A stretch of 64,000 nt of DNA from Novosphingobium meiothermophilum (GTDB taxonomy: Bacteria > Pseudomonadota > Alphaproteobacteria > Sphingomonadales > Sphingomonadaceae). The position numbers and the translations under genes were made by a program. The DNA is taken from NCBI RefSeq assembly GCF_003171715.1, contig NZ_QGHL01000020.1:1-64000 (forward strand), written 5' to 3'. Below the pieces are notes generated by a model. It did no database searches. It was not told where the DNA came from and worked only from the letters and a program-made list of their open reading frames with translations. Below, in pieces: positions 1 to 8,606 of the stretch (within the stretch, counting starts at the first letter, position 1; the number at the start of each line of letters is the position of its first letter).

Positions 1-442
1 CCGTAACGCCAATCCGCTCGCCCAAGGCTGCCTCCAAAAGACAGCCTTGAATCAACGCCCGAGCCAACAGTCAAGCTTTGTCCACGAAACCTAGACTGCA
101 AGTTCACCAATTGGCTTGCAGTTTGCCAGTTTGCGGGATTCATGCCTTTCATTGCGATGGCGGGATCGAGCGGGACTCTGTCCGACCACACATCGTCGGA
201 TTCGGGCCAGTTTGCGCGGCGCAGTGGAGATGCGGATCAATTCAGACGCCTTTTCGCTGTTGCGCCTATCCTAGACGGCGATAGTCGCAAGAAATTGCCG
301 AAATGACTTTGCAGATCGTGTGCGACCGCTGTCTGCGCTGCACCGAGGGTGGCCCCAAGGGTCTGGCAACGCGCAAAGCTGAGTGGAGCGCGCCGATCCT
401 GTATCCAACCGCGGCCCATAACCCGACGATTCTGTTGCTGCG
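1..442. other. gene-free stretch downstream of cckA
   Basis: No convincing coding region is visible here; the short open frames on both strands lack ribosome binding sites and recognisable motifs. The one structural feature is a 7-bp inverted repeat (AAGGCTG at 24-30, CAGCCTT at 42-48, loop of 11), which has no following T-run and is not a clear terminator. The segment lies 3' of the cckA stop codon, so it probably holds the cckA mRNA end and the flank of a neighbour outside the window. Confidence 0.5.
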
Positions 443-2896
443 TCAGTTGCCGCGCAGCACCTTCTCCACCGCTTCGCAGATCTGCTGCACCGAAAACGGC
501 TTGGCAAGAAAGTGCATGTTGGGAATGTCGATCTCGCGCCGTAGCTGTTCCTCGGCGTAACCCGACATGAACAGGAAAGGCAGATCGGGTTTGAGAGCGC
601 GGATCTCGCGGGCCATGGCGGGGCCGTCCATCGTGGGCATCACCACATCGGACACAACCAGATCGAACTGGCCCCGGCCGATGGCCTCCAGCCCTTCCTC
701 GCCATCGGCGGCGGTCGTCACCTCATACCCCTGTCGCACCAGCGCGCGTTCAGCCACGGCGCGCACGGTGTCCTCGTCCTCGACCAGCAGCACCCGTCCG
801 CCGCCAGACCACTGGCGCCTGGGTTCGGCGCTGGCTGATCTGGCCGCCTGCGCAACTTCCGCGGCATCGGGATGGTGAACGGGAAGATAGATGCTGAAGC
901 GGGTGAACTTGCCCACTTCGCTTTCGGCGAAAATGAAGCCGCCCGATTGCTTGACGATGCCGTAAACCGTGGAAAGGCCAAGGCCGGTGCCCTTACCTTT
1001 CTCCTTTGTGGTGAAGAACGGTTCAAAAATCTTGCCAATCTGGTTCGGCTTGATGCCCTGTCCGTTATCCTCGACCAAGAGCGCCGTATAGTCACCGATA
1101 GGCAGGATCTCGCTGCGCATGGCGCGCACATCGGCTGCGGTCACGCGCCGGGTCATCAGCCTGACCACGCCGGCAGGCCCCTTCCCGCCGCTGGCCGCCA
1201 GCCGCTCGGCAATCGCATCACGGGCATTCACGGCAAGATTGAGCAGAACCTGTTCAAGCTGAGTGGGATCGGCCCGCACAAAGCCCAGATCACGGTCATG
1301 CGTCACTTCCAGCGTGATCTTTTCGCCGATCAGACGCTTCAGCAAGGCCGAAACCTCGGCCACGACATCGGGCAGTTGCAGCACCTGCGGACGGAGCGTC
1401 TGCTGACGCGAGAATGCCAGCAATTGCCGCGTCAGCGATGCGGCACGGTTGGAATTGGCCTTGATCTGCTGGATGTCATCATAATCGCTGTCGCCCGGCG
1501 TGTGGCGCATCAGCATGAGATCGCAATAGCCGATGATCGCGGTCAGCACATTGTTGAAATCGTGTGCGACACCGCCCGCAAGCTGGCCCACCGCCTGCAT
1601 CTTGGTGGCCTGCGCGATCTCGCGCTTGAGCCGGGCTTCCTCGGACGAATCCTTGAGGCTGAGCAGCACCGCGCCATCGCCAAGCCCGCGCACCCCCGCA
1701 AGGCTGAGCGATACCGGCTCTTCAGGTGCGGCACGCAGGCGCACGGCCACATCGCCCGCGGTGGACTGCCCTTGCGCATGGCGCCGCACCGCATCGACCA
1801 GCGCGCCCTTGTCCTCCTTGATGACAAGGTCCGAAGGATAGGGCGGCGGGATCGTATCGTCATGGCCCGCCGCGCGCAGGAAGGCGGCATTGGCAAAGAG
1901 GAACCGCCCGTCACGGTCGCACATGGCCAGACCCAGCGGCAGACGCGCCAGCAGCGCCTCGATCTGGGGCAGACCGGCGCGCACTTCGCCCACCCCTGCC
2001 TGACCGAAGCCGCCGCTGTCGATCAGCAGGAACAGCGATGCCGTGCGTGCCGGATCGGTGTTGGCCACGCCATCCGGATCGGCCACAGGCAGATGGATAA
2101 GCCGCACGGGCGTGCCCTTGCCGCCTTCACGGGCATAGTGGATGCGTTCGGAATCGTCGCTGGCGAGGAAGGAAACGAAGTCTGCGCCGGCAAGATCGGC
2201 TGCGGCATTGCCGGTTGCACGCTGGGCAAAGGCGGTATTTGCGGCAAGGATCGCGCCTTGCGGCGAAACCACCGCGGCCTGCAATCCCTCGCGCGCCAGC
2301 GCACGGCCCAGCTTTCCGGAAATATGCGCGGCCATGTCGGCCACCAGATTGGGTGTCACCACCGGCACGAAGCGCCAGATCAGATGATCCTCGCCGCGCC
2401 CCGCCCGGCTCACTTCGGCGCGAAAGGTGCCCTTTGCCGAAACCAGCATTTCTGCGCTGGCTTCGCCATCACGCCATGCTGCGCGCAGCGCCTGCTCCAG
2501 TGCATCGACCGATGGCCTTTCCAGCGGCAGGCGCGGAGGAACGCAGCCGGGCCCGAACCATTCGGCCATGCGCGCGTTGGCGCAGACCAGCCTGCCTGCC
2601 CGGTCGGTGATGGCGATGGCCGCATCCGCGCCTTCGATCGCCGCGTTGGTGACGGACCAGTCAGGCGGGGCGAACTCGTCTCGCTCTTCCTGTCGGCGGG
2701 GGCGCAGCGCAAGACGCAGGCCCATCCCCAGAACCAGCACTGCGCCCACGAAGCCGCCCACAAGCAGCGGCTGGCCGGACAGGCCCCACAAGGCCCCGGC
2801 GCTTGCAGCCAGCGCGCCGCCGAGAAAGAGCCAGTCGCGCAGCGGCGCTGTGTCAGGGTCTTGAACCGTCGCTGCTTCGCCCCCCGTGCCTGTCAT
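443..2896 (-). CDS. cckA: CckA-type hybrid histidine kinase
   Basis: Membrane-bound hybrid sensor kinase of 817 residues. In alphaproteobacteria CckA feeds phosphate through ChpT to CtrA and CpdR, controlling the cell cycle or motility programme. Two hydrophobic segments lie within residues 20-65, followed by PAS-like regions (about 80-165 and 310-415). The HisKA phosphoacceptor motif GGVAHDFNNVL has its histidine near residue 445; an HATPase with LNLAVNARDAI and GTGLGLSTVYGIV follows, and a C-terminal receiver has its phosphoacceptor aspartate near residue 750 (VVSDVVMPTMDG). The HDFNN form of the H-box and the fused receiver are typical of CckA. The ATG shares its A with the stop codon of the DUF2062 gene before it (TGATG), implying translational coupling. 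In sphingomonads CtrA often controls flagella rather than viability, so the exact output is not readable here. Confidence 0.93.
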   Translation of the reverse strand: MTGTGGEAATVQDPDTAPLRDWLFLGGALAASAGALWGLSGQPLLVGGFVGAVLVLGMGLRLALRPRRQEERDEFAPPDWSVTNAAIEGADAAIAITDRAGRLVCANARMAEWFGPGCVPPRLPLERPSVDALEQALRAAWRDGEASAEMLVSAKGTFRAEVSRAGRGEDHLIWRFVPVVTPNLVADMAAHISGKLGRALAREGLQAAVVSPQGAILAANTAFAQRATGNAAADLAGADFVSFLASDDSERIHYAREGGKGTPVRLIHLPVADPDGVANTDPARTASLFLLIDSGGFGQAGVGEVRAGLPQIEALLARLPLGLAMCDRDGRFLFANAAFLRAAGHDDTIPPPYPSDLVIKEDKGALVDAVRRHAQGQSTAGDVAVRLRAAPEEPVSLSLAGVRGLGDGAVLLSLKDSSEEARLKREIAQATKMQAVGQLAGGVAHDFNNVLTAIIGYCDLMLMRHTPGDSDYDDIQQIKANSNRAASLTRQLLAFSRQQTLRPQVLQLPDVVAEVSALLKRLIGEKITLEVTHDRDLGFVRADPTQLEQVLLNLAVNARDAIAERLAASGGKGPAGVVRLMTRRVTAADVRAMRSEILPIGDYTALLVEDNGQGIKPNQIGKIFEPFFTTKEKGKGTGLGLSTVYGIVKQSGGFIFAESEVGKFTRFSIYLPVHHPDAAEVAQAARSASAEPRRQWSGGGRVLLVEDEDTVRAVAERALVRQGYEVTTAADGEEGLEAIGRGQFDLVVSDVVMPTMDGPAMAREIRALKPDLPFLFMSGYAEEQLRREIDIPNMHFLAKPFSVQQICEAVEKVLRGN

Positions 2897-3456
2897 CAGT
2901 CAGGAAAATCCCGCGCATCGGCGCGCAACTTGCGCACCTTGCGCTTGTGCGCCGTCCACCAGCGCCAGCCAAGTGCCGAAATGACATATCCCAGCGCGGC
3001 AGAGACGATCGAGATCAGGAACAGGCCCAGAACCAGCGACGGCGCTGCGTCCGAACCAAGCCATACCAACCAGTCGCGCAGGCCCGCGCCATGCGTGACC
3101 ATGGTCCGCACGGTCATCAGGTCGGCATGAAAGCCGAAGCTGTTGCCCACCGCAATCGCACCGGGAAGGAACACGAACAGCGTGGTTGGCGGGATCGAGA
3201 TGAAGGTCATCAGCACGGCAAGCGGAATGTTGCCCCGGCACGGCACGCACATCAAGGCTGCGCCCACGATCTGCACCCCCGGAATCAGCGCAAAGATGCC
3301 GATAAACAGGCCAGCCGCCACGCCGCGGGGAACCGAACGCCGCGTGAACCGCCACAATTCGTGGCGCGCGGCAAGCGGACGGGCAAAGCGGTTCTGCTCC
3401 ATCTGCTCGCGCGTGGGCATGTTGGCCCGCGCCCAGTTGACGATCCTGCTGAACAT
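2896..3456 (-). CDS. DUF2062 membrane protein
   Basis: Protein of 186 residues with the DUF2062 pattern: an Arg-rich N-terminus (WRFTRRSVPRGVAAGLF) followed by about three hydrophobic segments rich in Gly, Pro and Ala (GIFALIPGVQIVGAAL and PLAVLMTFISIPPTTLFV) and a basic C-terminal tail. The family's biochemical role is not known; some members are fused to glycosyltransferases or lie near cell envelope genes. I start at the ATG at 3456 (MFSRIVNWARANMPTREQ), because the 42 residues available upstream look unlike a protein N-terminus. The TGATG overlap with cckA suggests that the two are made together, which is the main contextual clue: a small membrane protein coupled to a membrane kinase. Confidence 0.82.
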   Translation of the reverse strand: MFSRIVNWARANMPTREQMEQNRFARPLAARHELWRFTRRSVPRGVAAGLFIGIFALIPGVQIVGAALMCVPCRGNIPLAVLMTFISIPPTTLFVFLPGAIAVGNSFGFHADLMTVRTMVTHGAGLRDWLVWLGSDAAPSLVLGLFLISIVSAALGYVISALGWRWWTAHKRKVRKLRADARDFPD

Positions 3457-3588
3457 CCCGTGCTGCTTATCCGCCTTGTTCCTGCTGCGCCACGTGCGAT
3501 GGATTGCATCTAGAGCAATCAGGCTTTCGGTTTGGTGAAGCGAGCCGCAGTCCTGCCCGCAATATCCGCCCCGGAACGCCAAACCGTG

Positions 3589-4071
3589 CTAGCCATGGTC
3601 CTTCATGATCCGCGCCTTGTCCCGCTTCCAGTCACGCTCCTTGATGCTCGCGCGCTTGTCGGCCACGTTCTTCCCCTTGGCGAGCGCCAGTTCCACCTTG
3701 GCGCGGCCGCGGCTGTTGAAATAGATCGAGAGTGGAACGAGCGTCATGCCCTTGCGTTCCACGGCCCCGGTGAATCGGGCAATCTGGCGTTCTTTCAGCA
3801 GCAGCTTGCGCGGCCGCTTGGGCGTATGGTTGAAGCGGTTCCCGTGGCTGAACTCCGGCACATTGGAATTGACCAGCCAGACCTCGCCGTTCTTCACCTC
3901 GGCATAGGATTCCGCGATCGAGCCTTCGCCGAAACGCAGCGATTTCACCTCGGTTCCGGTCAGGACAATACCCGCCTCGTAGGTATCCTCGATGAAATAC
4001 TCGAACCGCGCGCGCCGGTTTTCGGCGACGATCTTCTTCTTGTCGAACTCTGGATGAACGGGACGGGCCAT
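3589..4071 (-). CDS. smpB: SsrA-binding protein SmpB
   Basis: SmpB binds the tRNA-like part of tmRNA and brings it to stalled ribosomes for trans-translation. The 160-residue protein matches the family throughout: [21 protein letters not shown] near the N-terminus, [16 protein letters not shown] at 37-52, and a lysine/arginine-rich tail ([17 protein letters not shown]) that is disordered in solution and enters the decoding channel. Length is as expected. It is followed by the DUF2062-cckA pair on the same strand after 132 bases and preceded by dapA after 115 bases; the dapA-smpB order recurs in alphaproteobacteria as far as I recall. No tmRNA gene is seen in the window. Confidence 0.97.
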   Translation of the reverse strand: MARPVHPEFDKKKIVAENRRARFEYFIEDTYEAGIVLTGTEVKSLRFGEGSIAESYAEVKNGEVWLVNSNVPEFSHGNRFNHTPKRPRKLLLKERQIARFTGAVERKGMTLVPLSIYFNSRGRAKVELALAKGKNVADKRASIKERDWKRDKARIMKDHG

Positions 4072-4107
4072 GATGTGCGCCCATGTAGGCGCTGCCCCGG
4101 CAAAGCG

Positions 4108-4127
4108 AAAGTGCCACTTCGCACTTT
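4108..4127 (-). terminator. possible weak dapA terminator hairpin
   Basis: A perfect 7-bp inverted repeat (AAAGTGC at 4108-4114 and GCACTTT at 4121-4127, loop of six) sits in the 115-base gap between the dapA stop and the smpB start. On the minus strand it is followed by CGCTTTG rather than a clean T-run, so it may act only as a weak or partial terminator or as an mRNA end stabiliser. Confidence 0.3.
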
Positions 4128-4186
4128 GTCGCCTGCGGGGCGCACCAGCACTGAACCGCGCGCCGAGTTGCCGTCAGAGGGCGCCC

Positions 4187-5068
4187 TCAAAGAAGGCCGG
4201 CATGCTCCAGCGCGGCATCCACTTTCGCGCGCGCTTCCGCGCTGGCGGGAACGAGCGGCAGGCGCAGCTCATCGGTGATGCCCTCGAACACACGGCTCAG
4301 CGCATACTTCACCGGCGCCGGAGATGCATCGGAGAACATGGCATAGTGCAGCGGATAGAGCCGGTCGTTCAGTTCGCGCGCCTTTTCCAGATCGTTGGCC
4401 GCGCAGGCAGCCTGAAACTCGGCACAGAGCCGCGGGGCGACATTGGCCGTTACCGAAATGCAGCCCACCGCGCCCGCGGCATTGGCAGGCAGCGCCAGTT
4501 CATCGTCGCCCGAAAGCTGGCAGAAGTGCTTGCCGATGCCCATGCGGTGATCGGTCACGCGCGAAAGATCGCCGCTGGCATCCTTGATGCCGATGATCTT
4601 TTCGGGATAGCGCTTGGCCAGTTCGCACACGGTTTCGGGCAGGATGTCCGTCACGGTGCGGCCGGGCACGTTGTAAAGCACGATCGGCAGTTCGTTGTGT
4701 TCGGCCAGATAGCTGAAATGGGCGATGATCCCCGCCTGGCTGGGACGGTTATAGTAGGGCGCCACGCACAGCGCCGCCTGCGCACCGCACTTCTTCGAAA
4801 AGTTCATGTGCAGGAGCGCATTCATCGTATCGTTGCTGCCGCACCCAGCAATCACCGGAACACGGCCCGCAGCCTGCTCCACGCAGACCTCGATGACGCG
4901 GTGATGTTCGGCGTTGGACAGGGTCGAGGCCTCGCCCGTGGTGCCGCATGGGACCAGCGCCGAAGAGCCGTTCTCGATCTGCCAGTCCACCAGACGCCGA
5001 AATGCTTTCTCGTCGAACGCTCCATCGCGAAAAGGAGTCACAAGGGCCGGAATGGAGCCGGAAAACAT
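4187..5068 (-). CDS. dapA: 4-hydroxy-tetrahydrodipicolinate synthase
   Basis: Cytosolic DapA condenses pyruvate with aspartate semialdehyde, the first committed step to lysine and meso-diaminopimelate for peptidoglycan. The 293-residue length matches the family. The TIM-barrel motifs are present: GTTGEASTLS near residue 42, the catalytic tyrosine in LYNVPGRT (about 132) and the Schiff-base lysine in IIGIKDASGD (about 162). I chose the ATG at 5068, giving MFSGSIPALVTPF like well-known homologues; an in-frame TTG lies 6 bases further upstream. The sequence AAGGGG ends 8 bases before this ATG and is a good ribosome binding site. The lytic transglycosylase gene is divergent, with about 100 bases between the two. 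Confidence 0.97.
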   Translation of the reverse strand: MFSGSIPALVTPFRDGAFDEKAFRRLVDWQIENGSSALVPCGTTGEASTLSNAEHHRVIEVCVEQAAGRVPVIAGCGSNDTMNALLHMNFSKKCGAQAALCVAPYYNRPSQAGIIAHFSYLAEHNELPIVLYNVPGRTVTDILPETVCELAKRYPEKIIGIKDASGDLSRVTDHRMGIGKHFCQLSGDDELALPANAAGAVGCISVTANVAPRLCAEFQAACAANDLEKARELNDRLYPLHYAMFSDASPAPVKYALSRVFEGITDELRLPLVPASAEARAKVDAALEHAGLL

Positions 5069-5170
5069 GGACAATACCCCTTAGTTTACCCCATGATGCA
5101 GTTCGGCCAAGTTCAAGCCGAAACCGTCAAACGGGTCTGTTCAGCGCCTGATAAGGAGCCGCTCCATAGT

Positions 5171-7189
5171 ATGTCCGGCATGGACGTGAAAGCCTTGATA
5201 TTGCGCTGGGGTGTCGCGGGCCTGCTGATGCAGACGGTGGCCGCCTCCGGTGTGGGTAACGCCAGCAGCGCAGGCAGCAACGATGGCGCCGAATGGGATC
5301 AGGCACGCGCCAATCTTGTGGCCAGTGGCGCCGGCCCGATGCTGGGCGCGGTGGAGCGCTGGAAACTGCTGTCCAGTTCCAACCGTTTCAGTTTCGGCGA
5401 TTATTCCAGCTTCGTCACCACCTATCCCGGCTTCCCGGAAGAGGAAAAGCTGCGCCGCTTTGGCGAACTGGCACTGGAACGCGAAGGCGCGGATGCGGCG
5501 CGTCTGGTGGCCTTCTTTGCCGAGAAGCCTCCGCTGACCAATATCGGCCGTGCGCAGTTTGCGCTGGCGCTGACCCAGCTTGGCCGCCCCGAAGCGCGCG
5601 AGGCGGCGCGCGCGGCGTGGCGCGGCGGCCCCATGCCCGATGCCGCTGAAAGCGCGCTTCTGGCCAACTGGGGCACGAACTTTACCGCAGACGATCACGA
5701 TGCCCGCATGGACGCGCTGCTCTGGGCAGGTGCGGCAGATCAGGCTGCGCGGCAGATCGTGTGGGTTAGCGCCGCGCGCAAACCGATCGACAGCGCGCGC
5801 CTTGCCGCGATGCAGGGCGCCGATCCCTATGCCGCGGTGGCAGGCGTATCGACGCAGCTTCTGCACAGCGATCCCGGCTTCGTGTTTCAGCGGGTGCGCC
5901 AGTTGCGCAAGGCCGGAAACGGCGCGGGCGCGCGCGATTTTCTGGCCAACCGGCCGCTTCTGGCACGCATGCCGCTCGACCGTGAAAAGTGGGTCGAGGA
6001 ACTGCTGATCAACGCGCGCGGTGCGGCAAATGCGGGCGATGCCCGCGCCGCCGTGCGCATTGCCGCCGGCATCGACGATGCCTTTGCCGCGGGCGAGGAC
6101 GTGAGCAAGCTGGGCTATGGCCTGCGCGATGATTACACCTCGCTGATGTGGCTGGGCGGCACGCAGGCATGGTTCAACCTTGGCGACTACGCGGGCGCGG
6201 CACCGCTGTTCTGGCGCTATGGCGCGGCGGCGCGCACGCCGGGCACGCGGTCAAAGGGCTTTTACTGGGCCGGTAAATCCGCGGCGCGCGCGGGCCAGCA
6301 GGCCGAGGCAAAGCGCTATTTCGAAATGGCCGCGCAGTATGCCGATCAGTTCTACGGCCTGCTGGCACTGGAACGCCTCGGTCGCCCGGTCCCACAGTTC
6401 GCCACCGATTCCACGGCGCAAGCATCCCCGGAGGAACGCAGCCGGTTCTACAGCCAGCCACTTACGCAAGCCGTGCGCGAACTGGCGCGCGACGGCGATT
6501 GGCGCACGACCGTGCGCTTCTTCAAGGAAGTGGCCGAACAGCAGCAGACCGAAGCGCAGCACATGATGGTGGCGCAGCTCGCGCGCGAACTGGGGCGGCG
6601 CGATCTGGGCGTGATCGTTGGGCAGGCAGCCGCAGCCCGCGGCTATCTTGATTTCCAGCACATCGCCTTTCCGCTGATCCCCGTGCCGCAGGGTTATGAA
6701 AGCAAGTGGACGAGCATCCACGCGATCAGCCGTCAGGAAAGCCAGTTCGCGCAGAATGCCGTCAGCCATGCCGGCGCGCGGGGCTTGATGCAGCTCATGC
6801 CCGGCACGGCCAACGAACAGGCGGGCAAGCTTGGCCTTGCCTATCGCGCCTCGGCGCTGATCGATGAACCACACTACAACATTCAGCTTGGCGCAGGCTA
6901 TTTTGCCCGAATGCTCGATTATTACCGCGGATCATGGCCGCTGGCCGTTGCTGCCTATAACGCCGGTCCAGGCAACGTGAACAAGTGGCTGCGCGCCAGT
7001 GGCGATCCCCGGAACGGCGATATCGACTGGATCGAATGGCTTGAACGCATACCGCTTTCCGAAACGCGCAACTATGTTCAGCGGGTGCTGGAGAACGCGG
7101 TGGTCTATGAAGCGATGAACCCGCAATACGCCAGCTACCGGGGACCAAACCCGATGAGCCACTTCATCGGCAAGCGCGAGCCGGGGTGA
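5171..7189 (+). CDS. lytic transglycosylase, SLT family
   Basis: Periplasmic murein lyase of about 672 residues resembling soluble lytic transglycosylase Slt70. An N-terminal hydrophobic stretch (ALILRWGVAGLLMQTVAASG) looks like a signal peptide. A long alpha-helical, Ala/Arg-rich region (about 50-470) corresponds to the U/L superhelix. The C-terminal SLT domain starts at IHAISRQESQF, whose glutamate is the catalytic acid, and continues with GARGLMQLMPGTA and the AAYNAGPGN motif. I start at the ATG at 5171 because AAGGAG ends 12 bases upstream and the signal peptide follows at once; the same frame stays open far upstream, but that part is antisense to dapA. This class turns over peptidoglycan and releases 1,6-anhydromuropeptides. 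It could equally be named slt. Confidence 0.93.
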   Translation: MSGMDVKALILRWGVAGLLMQTVAASGVGNASSAGSNDGAEWDQARANLVASGAGPMLGAVERWKLLSSSNRFSFGDYSSFVTTYPGFPEEEKLRRFGELALEREGADAARLVAFFAEKPPLTNIGRAQFALALTQLGRPEAREAARAAWRGGPMPDAAESALLANWGTNFTADDHDARMDALLWAGAADQAARQIVWVSAARKPIDSARLAAMQGADPYAAVAGVSTQLLHSDPGFVFQRVRQLRKAGNGAGARDFLANRPLLARMPLDREKWVEELLINARGAANAGDARAAVRIAAGIDDAFAAGEDVSKLGYGLRDDYTSLMWLGGTQAWFNLGDYAGAAPLFWRYGAAARTPGTRSKGFYWAGKSAARAGQQAEAKRYFEMAAQYADQFYGLLALERLGRPVPQFATDSTAQASPEERSRFYSQPLTQAVRELARDGDWRTTVRFFKEVAEQQQTEAQHMMVAQLARELGRRDLGVIVGQAAAARGYLDFQHIAFPLIPVPQGYESKWTSIHAISRQESQFAQNAVSHAGARGLMQLMPGTANEQAGKLGLAYRASALIDEPHYNIQLGAGYFARMLDYYRGSWPLAVAAYNAGPGNVNKWLRASGDPRNGDIDWIEWLERIPLSETRNYVQRVLENAVVYEAMNPQYASYRGPNPMSHFIGKREPG

Positions 7190-7216
7190 AATCCGCAGGC
7201 GTCTTGCGGCTGCGCG

Positions 7217-7267
7217 AATTGATGCTTGCCGACAATTGATGCTTGTCGGCAATTGATCCTTGTCGGC
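7217..7267 (+). repeat. three tandem 17-bp repeats with hairpins
   Basis: Three adjacent 17-bp units, 7217-7233, 7234-7250 and 7251-7267, of the form AATTGATGCTTGTCGGC, differ at only two or three positions. Each unit carries an AATT core and a TGTCGGC-like end. GCCGACA (7228-7234) pairs with TGTCGGC at 7244-7250 (loop of nine) or with the same sequence at 7261-7267, so alternative hairpins are possible. The array fills most of the gap between the transglycosylase stop and the greB start, ending 28 bases before the greB ATG. No T-run follows. Confidence 0.85.
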
Positions 7268-7295
7268 TCAGGCCTCATCCTTCAGATGCCACACG

Positions 7296-7787
7296 ATGAA
7301 GACTGACGGTCATCCCATCACACCCGCCGGATTTGCCGCCCTGCGCGCGCGTTACGATCATCTGCTGGGCACCGAACGCCCGGCCATTGTCGAGATCGTG
7401 AGTTGGGCGGCAGGCAATGGCGACCGGTCAGAGAACGGCGATTATCTCTACGGGCGCAAGCGGATGCGCGAGATCGACCGTGAACTGGCGTTCCTCGCAC
7501 GGCGGATGAAGGCAGCGCGGGTGGTCGATCCGGCGCGGCAGGAGGATCGGACCCGCGTGCTGTTCGGCGCGACGGTGGAAATTGCCGACGAGGACGACAA
7601 CCGCAAGGTGCTGACCCTTGTCGGGGATGACGAGCAGGATGCCTCCAAGGGACTGATTGGCTGGAGCGCCCCCCTTGCGAGAGCCTTGCGCGGGGCGCGT
7701 GTCGGGGATCTGCGTATCGTTCGCCTGCCTTCGGGCGAGAAGGAGTGGGAGATCATGAGCATTTCCTATCCCGACGCCGCAGGCTAA
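7296..7787 (+). CDS. greB: transcription elongation factor GreB
   Basis: Gre factors enter the RNA polymerase secondary channel and stimulate cleavage of backtracked transcripts. The 163-residue protein has the N-terminal coiled coil with the GreB-type tip NGDRSENGDYLYGRKRMREID, whose acidic residues (D and E of GDRSEN) coordinate the second catalytic magnesium; LYGRKRMREIDRELAFL separates GreB from GreA. A C-terminal FKBP-like domain follows (VLFGATVEIADEDD to the end). I start at the ATG at 7296 (MKTDGHPITPAGFAAL); an in-frame TTG at 7260 would place the start inside the tandem repeats. It heads a compact plus-strand group with the histidine phosphatase gene 10 bases on. Confidence 0.93.
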   Translation: MKTDGHPITPAGFAALRARYDHLLGTERPAIVEIVSWAAGNGDRSENGDYLYGRKRMREIDRELAFLARRMKAARVVDPARQEDRTRVLFGATVEIADEDDNRKVLTLVGDDEQDASKGLIGWSAPLARALRGARVGDLRIVRLPSGEKEWEIMSISYPDAAG

Positions 7788-7797
7788 GGCAGCGCGC

Positions 7798-8427
7798 ATG
7801 ACATCCGGTCGCTTCTTCATCATGCGCCATGGCGAGACGGTCTATAATGCGACCCGCCGTTTGCAGGCGAACCACATCCACACCCCGCTGACACGGCAAG
7901 GCTTCGAGCAGGCCGTGGCCATGGGCCGCGCGCTGCGCGCGGAACTGGGCGCGCGCCCTCAGGTGACGCTGCACATTTCCGATACCGGACGCGCCTTGCA
8001 GACCGCAGCACTCATCGCCGAGGAACTGGAGCTGGACTGGTTCGCCGCGCGGCGCACGATGGATCTCAAGGAAATCGACATGGGATCGTGGTGCGGGCGC
8101 TCCTACAGCGATGTCGAGGACGAGGTTGGTCCCATCGTGATCGAGGACCACCTCCTGCGCCCGGCGCCTGATGGCGAGGATTATCCCATGATCGCGGCGC
8201 GGCTGAAGCGCTGGCTGGAGGAGATCGGCGATGCGGGCGGCGATCACGTCGTGGTGATGCACGGCATTTCCAGCCGGGTGTTGCGCGGCATCATGGCGGG
8301 CTATCCCGTGCACCCCCTGCACGGCGCGCCGATTGCCCCATCACTTGTGCAAGGGTCCATCGCGCTGGTGGAGAACGGGGCCGAACGCGTGCTGTTCGGA
8401 TCGGAACGCGGGATAGAGCACGCCTGA
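7798..8427 (+). CDS. histidine phosphatase family protein
   Basis: Cytosolic branch-1 histidine phosphatase of 209 residues (phosphoglycerate-mutase-like fold). The catalytic RHGE tetrad is at residues 10-13 (FFIMRHGETVYNATRR); the second catalytic histidine lies in VVVMHGISSRVLRG near residue 155, and the general acid region is MDLKEIDMGSW. Relatives act on phosphosugars, alpha-ribazole phosphate or other phosphoesters, and the sequence does not decide the substrate. Its TGA overlaps the ATG of the DUF4169 gene (ATGA), so these two are probably co-translated. A role in cobalamin assembly (CobC) should not be assumed from the btu operon 4 kb away. Confidence 0.88.
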   Translation: MTSGRFFIMRHGETVYNATRRLQANHIHTPLTRQGFEQAVAMGRALRAELGARPQVTLHISDTGRALQTAALIAEELELDWFAARRTMDLKEIDMGSWCGRSYSDVEDEVGPIVIEDHLLRPAPDGEDYPMIAARLKRWLEEIGDAGGDHVVVMHGISSRVLRGIMAGYPVHPLHGAPIAPSLVQGSIALVENGAERVLFGSERGIEHA

Positions 8428-8606
8428 TGAGCAATGTCGTGAACCTGCGCGCAGTGCGCAAGGCGCACAAGCGGGCCTGCCGCGAGGTGGAAGCCCAGGC
8501 GAACCGGGCAAAATTCGGAAGGACAAAGGGCGAGAAGCTGCGCGAACAGCAGGAGGCAGACCGCGCTGCGCGGCTGCTCGATGGTGCAAAGCGGGAGGAC
8601 CGGTGA
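8427..8606 (+). CDS. DUF4169 small basic protein
   Basis: A 59-residue, highly charged, probably helical protein. It matches the DUF4169 pattern: VVNLRAVRKAHKRA at the N-terminus, then EAQANRAKFGRTKGEK, then EADRAARLLDG. The function is unknown. It lacks a signal peptide or membrane segment, so it should be cytosolic; the Arg/Lys content would allow nucleic acid contact, but that is a guess. The ATG overlaps the phosphatase stop by four bases and its own TGA overlaps the GTG of the next gene (GTGA). Such back-to-back overlaps make it a firm gene despite its size. Confidence 0.85.
   Translation: MSNVVNLRAVRKAHKRACREVEAQANRAKFGRTKGEKLREQQEADRAARLLDGAKREDR

Noticed and set aside
303..560. Short plus-strand frame near the left edge
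   Set aside because: No ribosome binding site, overlaps the 3' end of cckA in antisense, and no recognisable family.
872..3130. 752-codon plus-strand open frame antisense to cckA
   Set aside because: Its His/Arg/Gln-rich translation has no motifs; long antisense frames are expected in GC-rich genes, and cckA is clearly real.
4070..5170. N-terminal extension of the lytic transglycosylase frame
   Set aside because: This 367-codon extension is antisense to dapA; the signal peptide and ribosome binding site place the start at 5171.
7798..8427. Histidine phosphatase as CobC of cobalamin synthesis
   Set aside because: RHGE enzymes have many substrates and no cobalamin synthesis gene is nearby; the btu operon is for uptake.
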